Positions 5,654 through 7,764 of a stretch of 7,764 nt of DNA are shown here, piece after piece. Location: positions 1 to 7,764 of the forward strand of contig JAOPZG010000162.1 in NCBI GenBank assembly GCA_025964215.1, written 5' to 3'. Each line of letters starts with the position of its first letter. The stretch's first letter is position 1. The notes under the pieces are model-generated. The model searched no databases, was not told where the DNA came from, and was given only the letters and a program-made list of their open reading frames with translations. The position numbers and the translations under genes are program-made. The stretch comes from Conexibacter sp. GTDB taxonomy: Bacteria > Actinomycetota > Thermoleophilia > Solirubrobacterales > Solirubrobacteraceae.

Positions 5654-6697
5654 ATGAGCACCGCCAACGCCTACGCGGCCCCGTCCGCGCACGACGCCCT
5701 GACCCCGACCACCATCGAGCGCCGCGAGGTCGGTCCGCGCGACGTCGCGATCGACATCAAGTACTGCGGCATCTGCCACTCCGACATCCACCACTGCCGC
5801 GGCGAGTGGGGCGACGTGCCCTACCCGGCGGTCCCGGGCCACGAGATCGCGGGCGTCGTCTCGGCCGTCGGCGCCGAGGTGCGCAAGCACGCGGTCGGCG
5901 ACCGCGTCGGCGTCGGGTGCATGGTCAACTCGTGCGGCGAGTGCGCCAACTGCCTGAAGGGCGACGAGCAGTACTGCATCCCCGGCAACACGCAGACCTA
6001 CGGGTCGGTCGACCGCGACGGGACGATCACGCGCGGCGGCTACTCCTCGCACGTCGTCGTCGACGAGGCGTTCGTCCTGCGGATCCCCGACGGCCTCGAG
6101 TTGGATGTCGCCGCGCCGCTGCTCTGCGCCGGGATCACCACGTACTCGCCGCTGCGCCACTGGGAGGCCGGTCCCGGCCGGCAGGTCGCCGTCGTCGGCC
6201 TCGGCGGCCTGGGCCACATGGCGGTCAAGCTCGCGAGCGCGATGGGCGCCGAGGTCACCGTCCTCTCGCAGACGCTGAGCAAGCAGGAGGACGGACTGCG
6301 CATGGGCGCCGCCGCCTACCACGCCACGAGCGACCCGGCCACCTTCGAGCAGCTCGCCAACCGCTTCGACCTCATCATCAACACGGTCAGCGCGGAGATC
6401 GACATCAGCGCCTTCCTCGGCCTGCTGGCCACCGACGGCGCGCTCGTCAACGTCGGCGCGCCGTCGGCCCCGCTGCCGGTCGCCGTCTTCTCGCTGCTCC
6501 TGCACCGCCGCTCGTTCGCGGGCTCCGCCATCGGCTCGATCGCCGAGACCCAGGAGATGCTCGACTTCTGCGCCGAGCACGGGATCGCACCGGAGATCGA
6601 GACGATCTCCGCCGACCAGATCAACGACGCGTGGGAGCGCGTGATGCAGTCCGACGTCCGCTACCGCTTCGTCATCGACAGCTCGACGCTGGGCTGA
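5654..6697 (+). CDS. Zinc-dependent NAD(P)-alcohol dehydrogenase, cinnamyl-alcohol-dehydrogenase/YahK type
   Basis: This 347-aa medium-chain dehydrogenase interconverts alcohols and aldehydes, in this subfamily usually as an NADPH-dependent aldehyde reductase. Catalytic Zn ligands are Cys38 (in [10 protein letters not shown]), His63 with Glu64 (PGHEIAG) and Cys158. The structural Zn site has the four cysteines Cys94, Cys97, Cys100 and Cys108. The Rossmann turn is [10 protein letters not shown] (182-191), followed by a TVLSQTLSK stretch (202-210) at the place that favours NADP in CAD-like enzymes. The full length matches the family. The ATG at 5654 has only a close AGGG (5648-5651), so the ribosome site is weak. 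Its position divergent from the MmyB-like regulator and the reductase-cupin genes suggests shared control. The 3' end overlaps the opposite-strand PAP2 gene by 37 bp. Confidence 0.95.
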   Translation: MSTANAYAAPSAHDALTPTTIERREVGPRDVAIDIKYCGICHSDIHHCRGEWGDVPYPAVPGHEIAGVVSAVGAEVRKHAVGDRVGVGCMVNSCGECANCLKGDEQYCIPGNTQTYGSVDRDGTITRGGYSSHVVVDEAFVLRIPDGLELDVAAPLLCAGITTYSPLRHWEAGPGRQVAVVGLGGLGHMAVKLASAMGAEVTVLSQTLSKQEDGLRMGAAAYHATSDPATFEQLANRFDLIINTVSAEIDISAFLGLLATDGALVNVGAPSAPLPVAVFSLLLHRRSFAGSAIGSIAETQEMLDFCAEHGIAPEIETISADQINDAWERVMQSDVRYRFVIDSSTLG

Positions 6698-7215
6698 GGG
6701 AGGGCGTCGAGCAGCGCGCGCACCCGCGGCTGGTGGAGGGTGAGCGCGGCGAGGGAGCCGATGGCCGCCCCGGCGAGGACGTCGGTCGGGTAGTGGATGC
6801 CCATCGCCACGCGGGTGAGGGCGAGGAGCGTCGCGGCGGCGAGGGCGAGCAGGCCCCAGCGGCGGGAGCGGAGCAGGAGCGCGACGGCGATCGCGAAGGC
6901 GGCGGTCGCGTGGTCGCTCGGGAAACCGGGGTCGGCGGCGTGGTGGGCGAAGAGGTGGACGGTGTCGGGGTGCGCGACGAAGGGTCGCGGGCGGTCGACG
7001 AGCCGCGAGATCACGGCGGCGACCGCCAGGCCCAGCCCCGCGCTGAGCCCGGCGGCCACCACCGCGCGGCGCGCGCCGCGCGACACGACGAACGCCACGA
7101 CCAACACCCCCAGGAAGAGGATCTCCGACGCGTTGGCGTAGGCGACCAGGGGGTCCTCCAACCCGTCGTGCCGGGCGAAGAGGAGGTTCAGCTGATGCAG
7201 CAGCGACAGGTCCAT
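6661..7215 (-). CDS. PAP2-family phosphatase, BcrC-like (probable undecaprenyl-diphosphatase)
   Basis: This 184-aa integral membrane phosphatase has the three PAP2 motifs: RLVDRPRPF (71-79), FPSDHAT (98-104) and [13 protein letters not shown] (134-146). His102 and His141 are the expected catalytic histidines and Asp145 assists. Hydrophobic segments near 31-45, 51-70, 104-115, 119-134 and 146-160 fit a five- or six-helix bundle. The PSDH form and the N-terminus [10 protein letters not shown] resemble BcrC-type enzymes that recycle undecaprenyl pyrophosphate for cell-wall synthesis and give bacitracin tolerance. Other PAP2 lipid phosphatases are not excluded. The ATG at 7215 matches the family N-terminus, but no Shine-Dalgarno is visible. 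The gene lies 52 nt after the 71-aa gene. Its C-terminal 12 codons are antisense to the end of the ADH gene. Confidence 0.9.
   Translation of the reverse strand: MDLSLLHQLNLLFARHDGLEDPLVAYANASEILFLGVLVVAFVVSRGARRAVVAAGLSAGLGLAVAAVISRLVDRPRPFVAHPDTVHLFAHHAADPGFPSDHATAAFAIAVALLLRSRRWGLLALAAATLLALTRVAMGIHYPTDVLAGAAIGSLAALTLHQPRVRALLDALPQPSVELSMTKR
6681..6712. terminator. Hairpin at the ADH/PAP2 convergent overlap, possible bidirectional terminator
   Basis: GCTCGACGC (6681-6689) and GCGTCGAGC (6704-6712) are perfect 9-bp arms around a 14-nt loop that contains the ADH stop codon. On both strands no T-tract follows, so it is not a classical intrinsic terminator. GC-rich hairpins without T-tracts are frequent between convergent genes in actinobacteria, and that role is inferred here. 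Confidence 0.45.
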
Positions 7216-7239
7216 GCGTGCGGCCGATGATCGGGCCGC

Positions 7240-7270
7240 GCGCCTGAACGGCGCCTGAACACGGCGTTCA
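7240..7270. repeat. GCGCCTGAAC direct repeat plus TGAAC-N5-GTTCA inverted repeat upstream of the PAP2 gene
   Basis: GCGCCTGAAC occurs at 7240-7249 and 7251-7260, one base apart (11-bp period, about one helix turn). The second copy shares its TGAAC (7256-7260) with a perfect inverted repeat closing at GTTCA (7266-7270), which also contains the TGA stop of the 71-aa gene. The cluster fills the 52-nt gap before the PAP2 start, where an operator or promoter would be expected. Confidence 0.5.
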
Positions 7271-7483
7271 CACGGCGCTGTCGAGCAGCAGCCGCGTCCC
7301 GTAGTACGGCTCCTCGCGGCGCACGAACCAGCCGTTGAGCCGGCGCAGCGTGAACGTCTCGCCGCCGACGACCAGCGTCCGGCCCTCGTCCAGCACCTCC
7401 TCGACGAGATGCTCCTCGGTGACGCCGAGGTGCATGACCGAGACCGGCATGCCGACGTAGGGGAAGGGGCGCGAGGAGGACAC
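7268..7483 (-). CDS. Hypothetical 71-aa protein
   Basis: I do not recognise this protein. It starts with GTG at 7483 (an internal ATG at 7450 would give 60 aa) and ends at TGA 7268-7270. The sequence is soluble and mixed in charge: an acidic stretch TEEHLVEEVLDEGR (22-35), then beta-prone TLVVGGETFTLRRLNGWFVR (36-55) and EEPYYGTRLLLDSAV at the end. There is no signal peptide, membrane helix or cysteine. A small beta-barrel is plausible. Its composition and third-position GC look like real coding sequence. Neither start has a Shine-Dalgarno. A TATCCC hexamer 7 nt before the GTG supports leaderless initiation there. The PAP2 gene lies 52 nt downstream on the same strand. Confidence 0.72.
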   Translation of the reverse strand: MSSSRPFPYVGMPVSVMHLGVTEEHLVEEVLDEGRTLVVGGETFTLRRLNGWFVRREEPYYGTRLLLDSAV

Positions 7484-7490
7484 GGGGTGG

Positions 7491-7496
7491 GGGATA
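7491..7496 (-). promoter_or_regulatory. Candidate extended -10 for the 71-aa gene
   Basis: Read on the - strand, TGCTATCCC places a TATCCC hexamer with an upstream TG extension 7 nt before the GTG start. That spacing would put the transcription start at or next to the start codon, as in leaderless mRNAs. No good -35 is visible. Confidence 0.35.
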
Positions 7497-7544
7497 GCAG
7501 GCCTGGAGGATCTCCTCGACGCGCCGTCACCTCCGCGCGCCGCG

Positions 7545-7550
7545 TACGTT
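7545..7550 (+). promoter_or_regulatory. Candidate -10 (TACGTT) for the secreted-protein gene
   Basis: TACGTT fits the actinobacterial TANNNT -10 pattern and ends 8 nt before the ATG at 7559. There is no Shine-Dalgarno in the gap, so transcription probably starts at or just before the ATG. No convincing -35 is visible. Confidence 0.4.
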
Positions 7551-7558
7551 GCGGGACC

Positions 7559-7764
7559 ATGCGCGCATCGATGCTCCTCATCGCGGTCGCGGCGGCCGCG
7601 GTCCTGGCGACCCCGGCCGCGGCGGCGACGTTCTCGCCGCCGGTCACCGCGACCGTCCCGGAGAACAACCTCGTCTTCCCAGCCATGCAGCTCGCGGTCT
7701 CGGGCGACGACGTGCTCGTCGGCTCGGGCCCGTCGCTGCTCGAGCTGCGCGACGGCGCGCTCGC
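7559..7764 (+). CDS. Secreted protein with Sec signal peptide, 3' partial
   Basis: Only the first 68 codons are in the window. The N-terminus MRASMLLIAVAAAAVLATPAAA is a compact signal peptide: Arg2, a hydrophobic core of about 13 residues, then TPAAA before a likely cut near residue 22. The mature start (TFSPPVTATVPENN) leads into alternating beta-like stretches (QLAVSGDDVLVGSG, LLELRDGAL) that could be the first blade of a beta-propeller or another repeat protein. That is only a guess from so little sequence. It is divergent from the 71-aa gene across 75 bp. It lacks a Shine-Dalgarno but has a -10-like TACGTT just upstream. The function is unknown. Confidence 0.75.
   Translation, partial: MRASMLLIAVAAAAVLATPAAAATFSPPVTATVPENNLVFPAMQLAVSGDDVLVGSGPSLLELRDGAL

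Noticed and set aside
5545..5667. N-terminal extension of the XRE regulator up to 5667
   Set aside because: It would be antisense to the ADH start and cover the divergent control region. The ATG at 5544 has a good Shine-Dalgarno, and the HTH begins right after it.
7257..7269. Possible LexA/SOS box in the GAAC...GTTC dyad
   Set aside because: The half-sites are 5 nt apart (GAAC-N5-GTTC); the Gram-positive SOS box needs GAAC-N4-GTTC, and there is no repair gene directly downstream.

Overview
The window is very GC-rich chromosomal DNA, clearly above 70% GC by eye, with G/C at most third codon positions. Actinobacterial gene families dominate it: a TLP1-type thiolase-like protein, a stand-alone LigD-type ligase, an MmyB-like XRE regulator and possibly leaderless genes. 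This fits a high-GC Actinomycetota. My best guess is Thermoleophilia (Solirubrobacterales, Conexibacter-like), but that is an impression from gene style, not a computed placement. I see no phage, IS element, CRISPR array, tRNA or rRNA. Coding density is close to 100%, and no gene-free stretch exceeds about 110 bp.

Left block (+ strand, 1-3232). It holds the C-terminal part of a thiolase-like protein whose catalytic residues look replaced, then an ATP-dependent DNA ligase of the NHEJ (LigD/LigC) type, then a class II fructose-bisphosphate aldolase-family protein. The ligase start codon lies in the loop of a perfect 9-bp inverted repeat. The ligase and aldolase genes overlap by ATGA, and the aldolase Shine-Dalgarno lies inside the ligase gene.

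Middle block (- strand, 3222-5544, plus the divergent + gene 5654-6697). A compact operon reads, in transcription order, XRE/MmyB-like regulator, aldo/keto reductase, small cupin. Spacers are 20 and 2 nt, and each gene has a good Shine-Dalgarno. The regulator is divergent from a zinc-dependent alcohol dehydrogenase of the cinnamyl-alcohol-dehydrogenase/YahK type. The 109-bp shared intergenic region carries a CCCCTC direct repeat and a CAACCGGTTG palindrome, both good operator candidates. The cupin has the His-His-Gln-His metal set at almost the same residue numbers as the manganese cupin hydroxynitrile lyases. I read the block as a self-regulated carbonyl (aldehyde/ketone) conversion module. 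This is the most interesting system in the window, though each family is known separately.

Right block (6661-7764). A BcrC-like PAP2 phosphatase on the - strand overlaps the ADH gene tail to tail by 37 bp, with a perfect 9-bp hairpin in and beside the overlap. Upstream of it is an unrecognised 71-aa gene on the - strand. Divergent from that, the start of a secreted protein runs off the right edge. The 75-bp divergent region has a -10-like hexamer 7-8 nt before each start codon, which suggests leaderless mRNAs.
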